NCBI GenBank assembly: GCA_024449915.1
Contig: JAMZAV010000360.1
Location: forward strand, 124,001 to 188,000
Length of the DNA: 64,000 nt
Reading direction: 5' to 3'
Source of the DNA: Sweltsa coloradensis
Taxonomy: Eukaryota; Arthropoda; Insecta; Plecoptera; Chloroperlidae
Both the position numbers and the translations under genes were made by a program. The notes under the pieces were generated by a model. The model was not told where the DNA came from. It was given only the letters and a program-made list of their open reading frames with translations, and did no database searches. Position 1 is the stretch's first letter; each line of letters begins with the position of its first letter. Below, piece after piece: positions 32,715 through 45,355 of the stretch.

Positions 32715-33573
32715 CTAGGGAAACGCCAAAGTCGTTGTTAGACGAGTGAGTGAGCCATGTGTTGAGTACCCGGTAACATTCCTTTTCTTCCCCCTACCTT
32801 AGGCCTCCCTAACCTATCATAGGCTACAGTGGAGCATTATGGCCTAAACTATGACCTAAACTTAAATACCCTATTATTTATACGAATATTATAATCAAAC
32901 TTAAATGCAAATGTTCCCGCGTACTCAACACATGACTCTCTCACTCGTCTAACAACGACTTTGGCGTTTCCCTAGTCGAGTTGGCTAGAGCGCCCTTATA
33001 GCCGAAATGTGGGAGACGTGGGTTCAATAGTCGGGAAAGATTTTGTAATTTCTGGATTGTATTTTTTAAATTATTTATCATGTTTTGAAATGTATATAAC
33101 GCAGTGTAGTCCATCATCTGTGACAATACTATGGAAAACATAGCCAGTACGAAATACGTGAAAATATTGCAAGGTTTATTCAATCTACGAGCGGAATTTG
33201 GGGGTACCTTGACGTCCAACATTCGATTAACCTTGGACACGGCATTTCACAGCCAGGTAAATAACAAACAAAAAATATTATTTCAAAATGAAAACCATTG
33301 TCGTTAAAATAATTCCTATACATTTCAACGTATTTTTCAGTTTTTTATTTCTTGCAGGTTTAAATCGCAACAGATTGTGCTCATTTTGTTAGCAGTTCTC
33401 AGTTACCTGGTCACGGATGTCTGTTTGTAATTTCAGCTCAGTCTATTTGGCCGTTCGGCCGTATGAGCCCGGACAGACAGACATACATTTAACATTTAAC
33501 ACACAGAATTAATCACGACCAAGGACCGATCGAGTAGCGTTGTAGACTACGTTCGCTGCGCTCACTCGTCTAA
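32715..33573 (+). mobile_element. Composite element E, copy 2
   Basis: The palindromic head at 32715-32974 has left arm CTAGGGAAACGCCAAAGTCG with TTGTTAGACGAGTGAGTGAG, a centre with CCTATCATAGGCTACAG, and the inverse arm ending TTGGCGTTTCCCTAG. The tRNA-like segment follows directly, then a body with ACGCAGTGTAGTCCATCATC, GGTACCTTGACGTCCAACAT and TTTGTTAGCAGTTCTCAGTT. It ends TTCGCTGCGCTCACTCGTCT at 33571. Same junctions as copy 1. Confidence 0.85.
32971..33038 (+). repeat. tRNA-like segment of element E
   Basis: TAGTCGAGTTGGCTAGAGCG (A box) and GAGACGTGGGTTCAATAG (B-box region, last bases altered compared with copy 1). It directly abuts the palindromic head. Confidence 0.65.
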
Positions 33574-34554
33574 TTATATTTATAGATTAGAAATAGGCAA
33601 CATATACAAGAGTTACAAATTAAAACCGAATCATTGGAATGCTAGGTGGTACCAGCAAAGATTAAAAAACATCACAGAATAACTTTCATCCACATTCTTA
33701 TCATATCTGCATTTCGATTTGCAAATCTACGTATCTGGTTTTCTTGATGCGTATCTTCAATTATTGTGATTTGTGATATTATAAGTAGCCATGGGTTATA
33801 CTGTTACATGATATGAACCACACAATATTACTTAACTAAGTTAGGTTACTTTCTGTTATTACCAACATTTAGCTATTATTTTTTTTTTTCAAATCGTTAT
33901 AGTATTCTGACATATGTTGTACGCTTTCGCGACCCGTAGATGAGTTTTGGGTTTTTAAAACAGTTTTGTTTCATAAAACAATTTTTGACAATTTTTTAAA
34001 CAACCCAAAGATCATTCAAAACTCAATAATATAATATTGATTGTGCACTTAAAATGAAGTGTATATATATTAGTTTCTGTGTCTGTCACGATTAGCATCC
34101 AGAGAGTCAGAGAAGGATCGTATGTATGCAGGTGCGACCATGCGAGCTCAGATGATTACGACAGAAACAGATCCACTTGATTCTTCTTCTTCTTGTCAAG
34201 GACGAGTGACCGCGGCTTGGCCTGTGCACCAGGTGACCAAGACCAAGAGCTAGCAGCTTTCAACTCTCAACAAACTCAAACAATGGCATTTTCTTTTCCC
34301 ACCATGCAGCATACAATATGAGCAGAGATGATAGTGTGAACTTGGAATCCCATCGCTCTTCATCATTCATTAACACCGCCTACGTAAAATAACACCATGG
34401 GAACAGTATATACAAGTACATCACCTTCTTTAGTAAATCAACGCCGTTATTCGTTATATTCGTAATTTTAATTTACAAGATATAAATCTTTAAAGAACAT
34501 GCAAACGAAAGCAAAATGAAAATACTTATCTGTCAGAAGTATCTGATAAACATT
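33574..34554. other. Intergenic, no gene seen
   Basis: AT-rich. Nothing supported. Confidence 0.4.
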
Positions 34555-34703
34555 TTTGGTGGAGGTGCCGGGTTGTAGAACCCCCCCCCCCCACCCCTTC
34601 TGATCCCCGTGGCATCAAACACGTCATGTATCATCCTATTCCTTGTTGAAGGGCATTGTCAACAAAAAAATGTCAATCAGAGGCCATGCTTGATTTGTAT
34701 CGT
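34555..34703 (+). mobile_element. Family F repeat, copy 1
   Basis: TTTGGTGGAGGTGCCGGGTT, a run of C, then TTCCTTGTTGAAGGGCATTG, TCAACAAAAAAATGTCAATC and AGAGGCCATG. Order shared with the other five F copies. No tRNA-like promoter and no coding sequence. Confidence 0.65.
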
Positions 34704-34989
34704 GTATACATAGAGATAAACAAGACGGTCGGACTGGCAGGAAAGTTACACATCGCATGGGAACTTCGATCCCTAATATATGATTCCAAATTACCAACAA
34801 GGATCCAGGAAGATGAAAATGTTATGTAAAAGATTCATCTCAATGGTTCTATTTTGATTTGACACACCCATATATTTTGTTTCGTATAACCGAACGGGAT
34901 GCGTTTCTTTAAATTTATTTACGTATTTATGTATTTATATATTTAAGTATTCATGTATTTGTGTATTCATTCATTTATTTGTGTATTCA

Positions 34990-35078
34990 TTCACTTATGT
35001 ATTTAATAATTTATAAATTTATTCAACGTCTCCTATATTCAGTTATAAAAACTGATTTACAAAGGAGGACTTGATGTG
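34990..35078 (-). repeat. Possible SINE1 3' tail
   Basis: The minus strand shows CCTCCTTTGTAAATCAG, TTTTTATAACTGAATA, TAGGAGACG and AATAAATTTATAAAT, resembling the SINE1 tail. The adjoining 34912-35010 is a degenerate GTATTTAT repeat. The 20-mer CAGTTATAAAAACTGATTTA recurs inverted at 55534. Confidence 0.4.
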
Positions 35079-38000
35079 CCATATTTTGGTAAGAATACAA
35101 AAGGCAAACAATTCCTGTCAACACATTCACCTTGTAAGTATATTGTTAGTGGAAAATAAAAATCTTACTATAAGCTCTAGTGCGCAAATTCCACAATCCC
35201 TAAAAATACGAAGTTTTACATTATTATACATAGAATAGTTGTGCAAATTTCACTGTTTTACTCCAGTCCACCACACACTGTGGGCTGTTGCTGTTATAGG
35301 CCTACTTTTACATAAGAAGTGTATGTGTGTTAATAGATTTATTCAGTGTGATTTAATAAACTAGGCCTACATGTACAGTAGGGCTACAGCACCTCCCCTG
35401 TTTTTTTTTTGTGATCTTTCTCTGGGGTAGCGATACATAAGTTGCAAATGAGAAGAAAATGGCATCCTCCATCCATTACAAGTTAGCAACTACCAAGTAC
35501 CTGATTGTACAGTACCCATATTGCGAGCGAGATCAACATATTATTTTCATTTGTAATGAAGATAATTGCATTCCCCTCCCCCCCCCCTCATGTTCTGGGA
35601 TCAACGACATTTTGCATAAAAAGCATTACCACTTGACCTAAAAAAAAAAAAATGTATAAAAATAAACGTGCACGACTTATCCCAGACCTCAGCACAGACC
35701 TAAGTCATTTAGCATGGTATTAATTTTTACTACCTCAATCTGTTGTCTCAGAGAATTGTACTTCGTTCCAGTTAATCTCCTGCGGTTGGGGTGTGATTTG
35801 AATGCGAGTCTGACACAAAGCACTATAACATACAGCCGCCAGAGGATTGTTTATGCTCTTAATTCAATGGTCCATATTTTACACTTGCTTGGCTATAAAT
35901 TGCTTTGAGCTGCCACTTTGGCCATGACCACAGCCAACTCTTGTGGATTACATTAGATTGCATTGCGGGTTGCGGGTTGCGCCCCCCAGGGTTGGAGGAA
36001 CCTCGTTGTTCTGTGAGAAACTTCTGTGAGCTTGATGTCGCCTGCCTACATGATGGAGAACAAGACTGTGTGATGTCGCCTTGCGCCTTCAATCTTCATA
36101 TTCTCTGCACACATCACACTTGGCTTGACCTAGTGCAACCCGAACGTCCCGCGTCCGACGTTCAACAGTTCTTCACATCTTCATCAATCATTGTCTTCCC
36201 TGTTTCGTCTTCGCTTGGGCATGCAAGCTCAGGAACACGGATTAGAATACTGCCCCACTCCTTACGAGGAAGTTTCGTCTCCATATCACCCACCCATGAC
36301 GACGAACAACGTCGTCGAACCCACGTACCGTCGTCTTCGTTGTAACTTGTCGTCGTTATCATCACACTTCCACCGCACGTCACAAATCTAGTGCTCCAAG
36401 AGAGCATGCGGCACATAAAAAGGAAATGGAAATGAAACTCTTCGCTCTTGACATTGTGTTAGTGGGGACGGGGGACTCGGTCAAGAGCGCGGTTACTCCA
36501 TCACCAGCATCAGCGCGTCACTTTCATTGGCATCATCGATTAGCCTCCTTGCGCAATCAAAGTATTTCTGCCCGTTAGCTCAGAACTCGTGTTTCACATT
36601 TTGTTTTGCTTTGAAGAAGATCCCTGTCCTAGCAACAATGATAATTACCAGTCAGGTTTTGTGGCCTTGAAAGCAAATAACTGAACATCGTAATGATCCA
36701 TCCATGTTGCCGTGGTTTGTGTGTCCCTGAGATGGGACATGGACGGGCCCGCCCCCCCTATAGCCTCCAGGTGGCATCTTCGTCGGCAGCAACCAGCCAG
36801 GTAGACTCCTCTGCCCCCCACTTGAGCCCCACAATATACCTCTTTCGTTTCACATGTTTCAATCACTTTCCAATAAAACATGGTGATCTAGCTAGCATCA
36901 CCAGAATCTGGTTTATTGTTGGACCATTACACTGAATAATGCAGAGTGACCTCCCTTTGCTTATAATAAGTTACTTCTTGTATTGTTTCATCTATCCTTT
37001 TCTCGCTTTGTTTTGATTTGAAGGGCGCTCTTTATATCATGTCCAGTAATGATTGTCAGTAAATTAAAAATACAATATATAATATTCTCGTAATTATCCA
37101 GAATTAAATGTCAAAAGTGCGAAGACAAAATTCTTTGACTCACCGCCTTCTGTGATTATAGAGACCGAGCATGGAAGAAACCTGTGACAATAATTATGGA
37201 CATCGAGCATCTTGCCACGTAGCAGCAAACGAACGGACACCGATAAATTGTTCCTAATGTAATGTTCGTGGCCGTACATAATGAATAATTGATGGTAATG
37301 AAATTGTAAAACAGTTTCACATTGAACCCGAGATCGCTGAACAAAACTAAATCGCTCGACGCTCATCCAGAAAGCTCAAGCTGCACGCGCGCGTCTAAAT
37401 CGTGACAATAAGATGGTGCCTAGAAACAGACAGCGAGCACATTTCTTTACGACACCCAACTGGTTTATACTAAGCTTTGGAATTACCCTTTCGTTGTATG
37501 TTACTGTAAAGAATATTGCAATCAATTAATAACAAATATTCAATATTTAATTGGGCTTCATTCTTATACAAAACAATAATTATAATTTTAATATTATATT
37601 AGTGTCTCTGTGTCTGCATGTAATGTACTAACTTGAAGGGGAAAGAGATGTTTGATATTGTACTTCACCGGCGTATAGCCTTGACTTGGAAAATCCTGCA
37701 GACCAGTCACCTATAGTGTGCATTCCACGAACATCGCCATTTACACAACCACACGCATAAACCGCAAACTATTTTCAGAAGTGAACCAAGTTGACCTTTA
37801 GGCGAAACAAAAAATTAAAAGGGTTGCCTGAAACTAAAACCGGTAGGTAGGCAAAATGATGAATGTTTTTTGAAAGGCAGCAACCTGAGCTATTTGACCA
37901 GTTTGCCATCGTCATCAGGTCTAAATTCAGACAAAAATCCAAATATCACCGAAAAAGGCTTGCATTTAACATAACCACCTTATTTTGTATTTCCGGCATG

Positions 38001-39914
38001 CAGGAGGCTGTCACGTTATATTTAAGTTAAGCGGGATTTTGATGCATCTGTTGCCCACAAAAGAATTTTGCATCCTCGTTCAAATGGAGGGTAGACTTTG
38101 AAGAGTTCATAACTAATTCTGGACTCGGAAGGTCGACCATGCCAACTAAAAAATGCGAATGCTAGGATTTAGTCCCATACCCTTACTCACGTGTCCTACA
38201 CAACATTAGACGAAAGCGGGACACTCACTGGACAGGTAACTTTTCACTGCGTTGGTTTCTTACTAAAAGCACGTAGGCCTACGCCTTTTTCCAAATTTTG
38301 ATAGTAAATCCCCTTTGCAATTTCTTTTCAAAATACTTCCAAAATAAACTTATTTTTCGATTTCGAGTCATTATTACTTTCATTATTAATTTTATTCCTT
38401 CCCTCTCAAAGAGTCCACAAGTAAATCTGTCGTGTGGAGAAATCCACAGGAAACGATGGTAACATGATATGGTATCTCTAGCTACAACGAGGGCTAACTA
38501 CAGTGCCGGGCTAATAGTTGGCTATCCTGTGCCCAAGCTTGCGCAATCTCGACCTCAGAAGGTGCGCGTGCTACTACTCAAAGAATTCGTTTCCTGCTGC
38601 CTAGTGCTAACTGGCTGGCGATTTAGAGATAGTAAAAACAAAACAAGCTGTGCATGTAGAATGCCAGCTGCTTCTATATTATTATTACATGTAGCATCCA
38701 GAAGTAGACAAAAATATTACTGCCTTCTTTTGAAAGAAATATTGAAAACTCGCGACTATAAGGACCTTCCTGCTCCATGGGAATGTTGTACCTCAATTAT
38801 TGTCAATATATCAATACAATTATTATGAACATCTTGAAATTATGTTGAGTGGTTGGGGGAAGGGTGTTGGTTGCTAGTTTCAAAAACAACAAACAAAACA
38901 GGTCCCGTTTGTTTCTTGTCTCAACTGCATGGCTAAAACTTCAAAGTATGCCCGTGACCTGACCGATTGTTGGGTTTAACGACATATCCGTCAACCTCCC
39001 TAAATGAACATTTCGTGTAACGCAAATCGACCCGTGATTCTCGAACTACCTCTATCGGCCATCTACAAGAAACATACGACACCACATTCACCTGTACAGG
39101 CAACTTAGTCTAACATGAGGACTCCAAATCAAGAAGTCTCTGGTTCGATAATGAGCAGACAGCAATTCTAACAGAAGCTTTCCTTACAGTAGAGGGAGGG
39201 GGGCACCAGAAAACCGCACATCTTGATAAGATGATTGCATTTGCATAGTAATTATCTAAACTCTAACTAAGTATAAAATAATTATGTGAGATGAAGAAAA
39301 AGAAAAACGCTGCTATTCGAAGCAGTTTGGAGATGGTGGTCATACTCGTAAATAAAAATTTCGTAAATTATTGGCTTTGTCTGGATTATGGTTTTCAAAA
39401 TAACTCGAAAGCTCTCAGAGTACTTCATTATTTTCTTTTATTTCATCTGGTAGATGATAATAATCAATAACAAAACTTTGACATGTAAAACTGCATGTTT
39501 TTTATTTGCATTAAAAGTGAACGGGTGGATGAGGATGTTCTCGTTTGACCCGTACCAGCGGTACCACAGTGGTGTGTGGAGGGGGGGGGGGGGGGGGGCT
39601 ATTTGTCATGTGTATTTGCGAAAATTCAAAATGTAAACAACTAAATGAGCACATTTTTCTTCTTCTTCCACGCACTTTACCATATTCCCATGTTTTATTC
39701 GTTTGCTACAATAATCATTCATGGTGTAAAATCACCACATGTAAACAATGATATACAATAAACATCCAATCTTATATTTGTGAATATCATGAACGCATGC
39801 AAAATGGAAATTAACAAATATATTGAAAATACTGAAACACATCATTATGAAACTAGATAATCAACAGATTGTCAAAGGAAGATACAAAAGTAAAATTATC
39901 CAGCAAAAAAGTGT
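35079..39914. other. Intergenic, no gene supported
   Basis: The longest stretch without recognised repeats. Open frames at 35905-36345 (+) and 38469-38828 (+) are the longest but show no domain, no repeats and no splice context I can defend. A C run (35576-35588), an A run (35641-35651) and a run of 18 G (39581-39598) are present. If a host gene is hidden here, its exons are too short for me to see. Confidence 0.35.
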
Positions 39915-40072
39915 GTTTGGTGGAGGTGCCGGGTTGCTGGAAATATCTCTTGGATGAAGCTGGCAAGCTGGCCTGTCACCAAAACATTATGTGTCGTCAT
40001 TGCCCCAGAGCAATCAATGACCAGGGAACTCAGGGGAAGAGCACATGTCAACCAGAGGTCATGTGTTTAACG
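39915..40072 (+). mobile_element. Family F repeat, copy 2
   Basis: TTTGGTGGAGGTGCCGGGTT at 39915, then diverged sequence and CACATGTCAACCAGAGGTCA near 40047. The two ends match family F; the middle is only weakly alike. Confidence 0.5.
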
Positions 40073-40380
40073 CTACAATTTTCTAAAAACACAACCCAAT
40101 TTACATTTAGAAAACAATTTTCAAGTGCATATTGCCATATAACCTCGTTCGCTAATAGCCACACGAGCTTATTGAAAGCTACCCTGTTAGTCCCCCGCCT
40201 TGCTAACAGTATAGCACTGAAATGAAAACTATATTCCCGTGAGCCAACCAGTTGAGAAGAGATGATGCTGTTTTCTGTTTCGTTTCCAGCCTAACGGAAC
40301 TCGGTTCTGCCGGTGGCTGAGGCTCCCATGTTATAACGAGAATCTGAAGTCGAGGAAAGCAAGACATAGCCAAGAAACAA

Positions 40381-40590
40381 CCAGGGGTGACCATAAGACA
40401 AGACACAACCAGGGGTGACCATAAGACAAGACACAACCAGGGGTGACCATAAGACAAGACACAACCAGGGGTGACCATAAGACAAGACACAACCAGGGGT
40501 GACCATAAGACAAGACACAACCAGGGGTGACCATAAGACAAGACACAACCAGGGGTGACCATAAGACAAGACACAATCAGGGGTGGCCTC
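40381..40590. repeat. 28-bp minisatellite, about 7.5 units
   Basis: Units start CCAGGGGTGACCATAAGACA at 40381, 40409, 40437, 40465, 40493, 40521 and 40549, apparently identical, with a last partial variant at 40577. Because 28 is not a multiple of three, all minus-strand frames stay open and repeat every 28 residues. These are artefacts, not proteins. Confidence 0.97.
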
Positions 40591-41049
40591 AAATGGATGG
40601 AACTTTCATCAATATTAAAAATTTCCAGTCCTAATTATTATGTTAATCATGTAGCAAAGTTTCGTGACACAACTGCAGTAGAACCCTGGGGACGATAGCC
40701 GTTGTTAGACATTTACAATGTCTACACATTCGTGTGCTGTATTCGAGATGATTCTGTCTACGAGCAAAACACGCGGAACCTCAACTACTATCTACAAGAA
40801 AGTGAACTACATTTTACATTGACAGAAATACTACATTACATTTATAGAAATTTATGACACTGCGTTAGACTGGCTAGTTGTAAACTTTACAAGCAACAGA
40901 AATTTGATTTTGTAGTTGTTCAGTAAGAAAAACAATTTAATGTAATTACGTTCAGTTCCAGAATATGACTTGAGTCATCTTTGCTGTACCCACATGTATG
41001 GTAAATATAAAGGCTCTGCTTATCTTAGCAACACAAACATTTTATATGA
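40591..41049. other. Intergenic, no gene seen
   Basis: Contains ACTACATTTTACATTGACAG and ACTACATTACATTTATAG-type near repeats around 40808-40850. Nothing else. Confidence 0.4.
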
Positions 41050-41123
<74 letters not shown>

Positions 41124-41182
41124 TATAATTGTAATGCTATAAGAAACCCGATAAGTAAATAATAAATAATAAATAAATAAAT
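41050..41182. repeat. (ATT)n microsatellite with a LINE-like 3' tail
   Basis: A long ATT array (about 41055-41125) is followed by TGTAATGCTATAAGAAACCC and an AATAAATAATAAATAAATAA tail. That layout resembles a LINE 3' end such as the one at 9783, but it is not proven. Confidence 0.6.
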
Positions 41183-41405
41183 CTTATACATTAGACCCAG
41201 ATAAAGTTTTATGAAATAATTTCTCCATAGTTGGACTTAGTCCACACAGGTTGCATCAAAATCAGTAATGCTTACAGTGAGTGACCAACATTGATCAGTG
41301 ATCACTCATTGCAAAGTTTATAACACCAGTAATATCATTTCATCAGTTAGTTTTTCGTAAAAAAAATAATACGAATGATAATTTAATGAACAATTTTACT
41401 GTGAT

Positions 41406-41456
41406 GACGACGACGACGACGACGACGACGAGGAGGATGACGATGACGTAGATGAT
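41406..41456. repeat. (GAC)n-(GATGAC)n microsatellite
   Basis: GACGAC units at 41406-41430 run into GAGGAT and GATGAC units. Confidence 0.9.
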
Positions 41457-41820
41457 GACCTATAATTACCTCCATTAGCGTTTAGCATGAACCGCCTAGC
41501 CGCGCGAAGACGCCATCAGACATGGCCGTTGCTCACGCATCTTTTAATATGTTCACACCACTGTAATTTGCGGCAGTGATTTCACATCTTTGCCATTGAG
41601 AGGCCCAGCTTGAAATGAGGTATCCAGCCCGCAGAGTAGGCCTACTCGTCGCATTCTACTGATCGCTAACGGCCAACGTCAACGTGTCAATATCAAGCTT
41701 TTGTTGCGCCATTGCCACTAAACAACACCTTCGCGACTTTTTACCGTTAGTGAAAACGTGAATCATTGATCTCCAAACGTCACTCCTCCGTGGTACACAC
41801 TTCTTCCTCTCCCCGTCGTA

Positions 41821-41821
41821 G

Positions 41822-41886
<65 letters not shown>

Positions 41887-42215
41887 GTCGTCGTCGTCAC
41901 CAACGTGGTTGTCATTGGTCGTCACAGTCATCATTTTCATTATCGTGGTCGGAATCGCCATAATCACCATCCTTGTCGCCATCGTAATCATTGCCATGAG
42001 CGTCGTTATAGTCCTTATCAATGTCATCGTCTGCATCCTTGTCGTCTTCGTCGCTATCGTAATCAGCGTCGTAATTGTTCTCTTCATTGTCATCATCCTA
42101 AACTTTGTTTTCATCGTCATCATCGTCAGCTACGTCGTTATCATTCTCATCTGTCGGCATCTCCAATTGTCGCCATCGCCATCATGGATATCGTCACACC
42201 GTCATCGTGGAGCTC
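41821..42215. repeat. Long degenerate (ATC)n tract
   Basis: Pure ATC units at 41821-41885 pass into about 330 bases that keep three-base periodicity (CGTC, ATCATC, GTCGTC with substitutions). Open frames on both strands (His/Arg-rich, Ile/Val-rich, Met/Thr-rich) reflect the repeat, not selection. Confidence 0.85.
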
Positions 42216-42911
42216 AGCATAATTGACGTCATCGACGTGTTCTTCTCTCTCTTTTTAGTATTTTCGAGCCAAAACACACCAAGGTCATCAGGGCCTATGT
42301 TTGGCAACAAATAGTCGGCAACGGGTTTTTGCAGCAGGTTTAGAACTTCTTGGCCTGTCAAAGCTAATACCTACAAACTGAAACCGGTACATTTTTCAAA
42401 AGCCAACGAAAGAAGATACAAAATAGATACATATTAAAAATTATTAAATACACTTCAATCTGATTTATAGACGTTCACAACTACCAGAATATTGAACAGG
42501 TAGAGCTTGGATTCTATTCACTCACATTTATTAGTCTAATGAAACTCTGCTTGTGATTCGAGAGTTATAAAGATCGTGATTAGTAGTAGAGGTTTATAGC
42601 AATATAAATATGTGTTTGTATTTCATTACAATATGCAACATTGACGACAAAACCTTGTGACTGATAACTGGGACAACACTTTATAAAGCAAATTGTGAAA
42701 TAAAGTTTGGGAAGGAATTGTCAACACACTGCTGTATCAAGAAACAATGCCTATAATATTGAGGGAAAAGTAAAAGGGTGAAATAGTCGATATCTACCAT
42801 ATTGGTGAAATAACGTACCGAGTATCGAGTCCATTCATTACATATGGCAAACTAAGTGCTCGAATGAAAATAAAATCACGTTTCCAGCCCTTAAATTATA
42901 AGTAAAAGTGT
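42216..42911. other. Intergenic, no gene seen
   Basis: Nothing supported. Confidence 0.4.
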
Positions 42912-43318
42912 ATAATTATTCGTATTAAATAAACCAAAAACGTCGTCGGGTTTTTAAAATATGAATCAGTTATACAATAGCTCGCTATGAATGCGATATT
43001 AAGTCTATCTGGGGCACCACTATCTTTGAAGTACTTATATTGTTTATGTCAATTCTTTTAATTTGTTTTTATGACCATGTGTTGTAAATGTGCAAGCTAT
43101 AAACAGTAAAAATGTATAGGTAATTGTATTAAATAAACCAAAAACGTCGTCGGGATTTTAAAATATGAATCAGTTATACAATAGCTCGCTATGAATGCGA
43201 TATTAAGTCCATCTGGGGCCCTACTATCTTTTAAGTACTTATATTGTTTATGTCAATTCTTTTCATTTGTTTTTATGACCATGTGTTGTAAATGTGCAAG
43301 CTATAACCATTAAAACTA
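42912..43318. repeat. Tandem duplication of a 204-bp unit
   Basis: AAACCAAAAACGTCGTCGGG occurs at 42931 and 43135. TATACAATAGCTCGCTATGA, ATGCGATATTAAGTC, ATTGTTTATGTCAATTCTTT and TGACCATGTGTTGTAAATGT follow in both. Differences are few, so the duplication is fairly recent. No coding sequence. Confidence 0.95.
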
Positions 43319-43664
43319 TGAAGCGTTAAGTTCTTTTGACGGCTCGATAAGTGTGCGGTGTAGTAAGAGTTATAGCCAAGTCGTAACAACTAAGATTGTC
43401 AGGTAGGCCTCCGCCTTTTAATAAGTCTACGATGCCCCATGCCATTTTATGGAGATGGCTTTTTGAAAGAAAGAAAAACGTATGCCTACTTTCCTTTCCA
43501 AATTGTCCTTGGAAAATCAATCTTCTGTTTTGGGGAATGGTCGTGGGGCTCGAAGCCTCTCCCCTGGTATTTTTAGTGCCTGGTGCGAAGCACCTATAAC
43601 TAAAAATTTAATGTGTGCCAGAGTTGGGAGATGGTAATTGGTGACAGGCACCGTTGATTTCGGT
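43319..43664. other. Intergenic, no gene seen
   Basis: Nothing supported. Confidence 0.35.
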
Positions 43665-43711
43665 AAAATACCGCCGGAATAAAATACCGCCGGAATAAAA
43701 TACCGCCGGAA
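43665..43711. repeat. Three tandem 16-bp units
   Basis: AAAATACCGCCGGAAT at 43665 and 43681, and the same less its last base at 43697. Confidence 0.95.
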
Positions 43712-44885
43712 AAGTTTGACATTGGTAGAAAATAGACAAACAACAACACAAATACACACAAACACACATTTTACAAAATCGTCTTTAGATCATCACTTCA
43801 AGTTCACTATGTTCGTATTCTAAGGCTCCGAGCTATAAGCCGGGGGGCAGTAATATCGATATATTAGTTCTCTACCAACATATTCTATCAAGGTATAATA
43901 AATAAATACTCCGGCGTTTATATAGTATATAACTTGAAGTCTCTGTTATTCCCGTCTCAAGGGCCTAACCAACCCTTTTCAATCAGGATCGATTGTTTAC
44001 ATGTCCTACGAGGGAAGAGCAAGAGAGAGGGCACGTTCTCACTTCTGAGCACCTCCTTACGAAACCGGAAATGATCTCTTCTTCTGGTCGAGCGCGTCCG
44101 TGGTTTGTGCATCCCTGACTCCGGTGTCAATGACCTCCAGAGAACTGGCTACCAAGGAGTGGCCCGTGCAGGTAGAGGTCGCTCTTGGAGAAACCACTCA
44201 CCCAGTTATTAGTTGGTTCCAGACGTCACAATACATACAGGACCCGTGCACATTCGGGAACATTCCACACCCAAGGAAAGTGGGAGCTCAGACTCCATCG
44301 CCTGGTGTACATGGTGACTCATTCAATCCACGTGGTAACCCCAAGCCTATTGGCTTTGTGCTATTGGCGTATGTAATTATGATATACCTAAATAGTGTCA
44401 ACTCGAGTTGGCGTAGGAGTATCAGCCTATAAGCACAACGAAACACAAAACCTCGACGTTCCGAACTGAGTAGATGCAGCCCTGTGATGCACTGCAGCAC
44501 AGTTCTCCCTTGTTTTCGTCCCCAGTCCTCCCCCTGAACACACATCGTATAGCCACATGTTTCCTCTTGGCCTTGGCCCCCAGTTCTTGAATGATTTCTG
44601 TTTTTCTTTCCCAGCTCCTAACCACGTATTTGATTAGGAACAGCTTTGCAATATTTTTCTCTCATCAGTCTTCAAGTATAGTTTCATCTTTCATGGAGGT
44701 TATTGTTTGTTCATGTTACCCTACAGTGTTTCCAACCATCACTCTACGATCTACATGTTACTTAGTATATAATTCACAATAATAGTTTATTCGTCCATAT
44801 ATGTTTTGCATTTGCCATATTATAATTTGCCCCCAGCTTTCTAGGATATAATACAACGTTGCATTGTTTGCCCCCTTACCGAGTG
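43712..44885. other. Intergenic, no gene seen
   Basis: Open frames near 44100-44630 on both strands have no recognisable domain. Confidence 0.35.
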
Positions 44886-45094
44886 TTGTTTCGCGCGACT
44901 CTGATTCGGGAGGTCCCGGCTGCAAATCCCGTCGAGACCGACAATCCTGACTGAAGTTTATTCCCGAGGTTTTCCTAGGTTTTCCGTAAATGCGATTGCA
45001 AGGGCCTCGGATATCCCTTCACAATCGTCCTATCCACAACATACCCAGCTATAGACACCTGAAGAGGGGCATGAATTGCACCCTGGATAGGCTT
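44886..45094 (+). mobile_element. SINE2, 3'-truncated copy
   Basis: CGCGACTCTGATTCGGGAGG, TCCCGGCTGCAAATCCCGTC, GAGACCGACAATCCTGACTG, CCCGAGGTTTTCCTAGG, CCTCGGATATCCCTTCACAA and CACCTGAAGAGGGGCATG follow SINE2 order. It lacks the CAGCGGGC 3' segment and part of the GAGTCCTCTT region. Confidence 0.8.
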
Positions 45095-45137
45095 CCCATA
45101 TTATGGTCCTATCTTATATTATAATAGGGTTTTAAGT

Positions 45138-45156
45138 GGGGGGGGGGGGGGGGGGG
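45138..45156. repeat. G19 homopolymer
   Basis: 19 consecutive G just downstream of a SINE2 copy. Confidence 0.95.
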
Positions 45157-45210
45157 AGAAGAAAATCATTATTATGCACTATGCAGTGATTCGTCTAGCG
45201 TCGTATTATA

Positions 45211-45355
45211 TTTGGTGGAGGTGGCGGGTTTAGAGATAGCCCTATCCCGAGCACCCAGGGCCAACAAAAACATTCCAGATCATCCGTCATGTTTAGTTTT
45301 TACCGTTAGGCGTGAGTTACGTGACACTCGCACAGACGGACGGACAGACAGAATA
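45211..45355 (+). mobile_element. Family F repeat, copy 3
   Basis: TTTGGTGGAGGTGGCGGGTT, CCAACAAAAACATTCC, TCATGTTTAGTTTTTACCGT, GTGACACTCGCACAGACGGA and CGGACAGACAGAATATA. This copy shows the 3' segment missing from copies 1 and 2. Confidence 0.7.

Noticed and set aside
35905..36345. 146-codon open frame
   Set aside because: No domain, and overlapping frames are also open on the minus strand. A protein search or RNA data would be needed.
39112..39170. CTCTGGTTCGATAATG resembling a B box
   Set aside because: The A box is not convincing and no copies were seen in the window.
40203..40592. Minus-strand open frames with a perfect 28-residue repeat
   Set aside because: Produced by the 28-bp minisatellite, which leaves all three frames open. 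No start or flanking coding signal.
41656..42222. Low-complexity open frames on both strands (His/Arg, Ile/Val, Met/Thr)
   Set aside because: They follow a degenerate ATC repeat and are open on both strands, so they are compositional artefacts.
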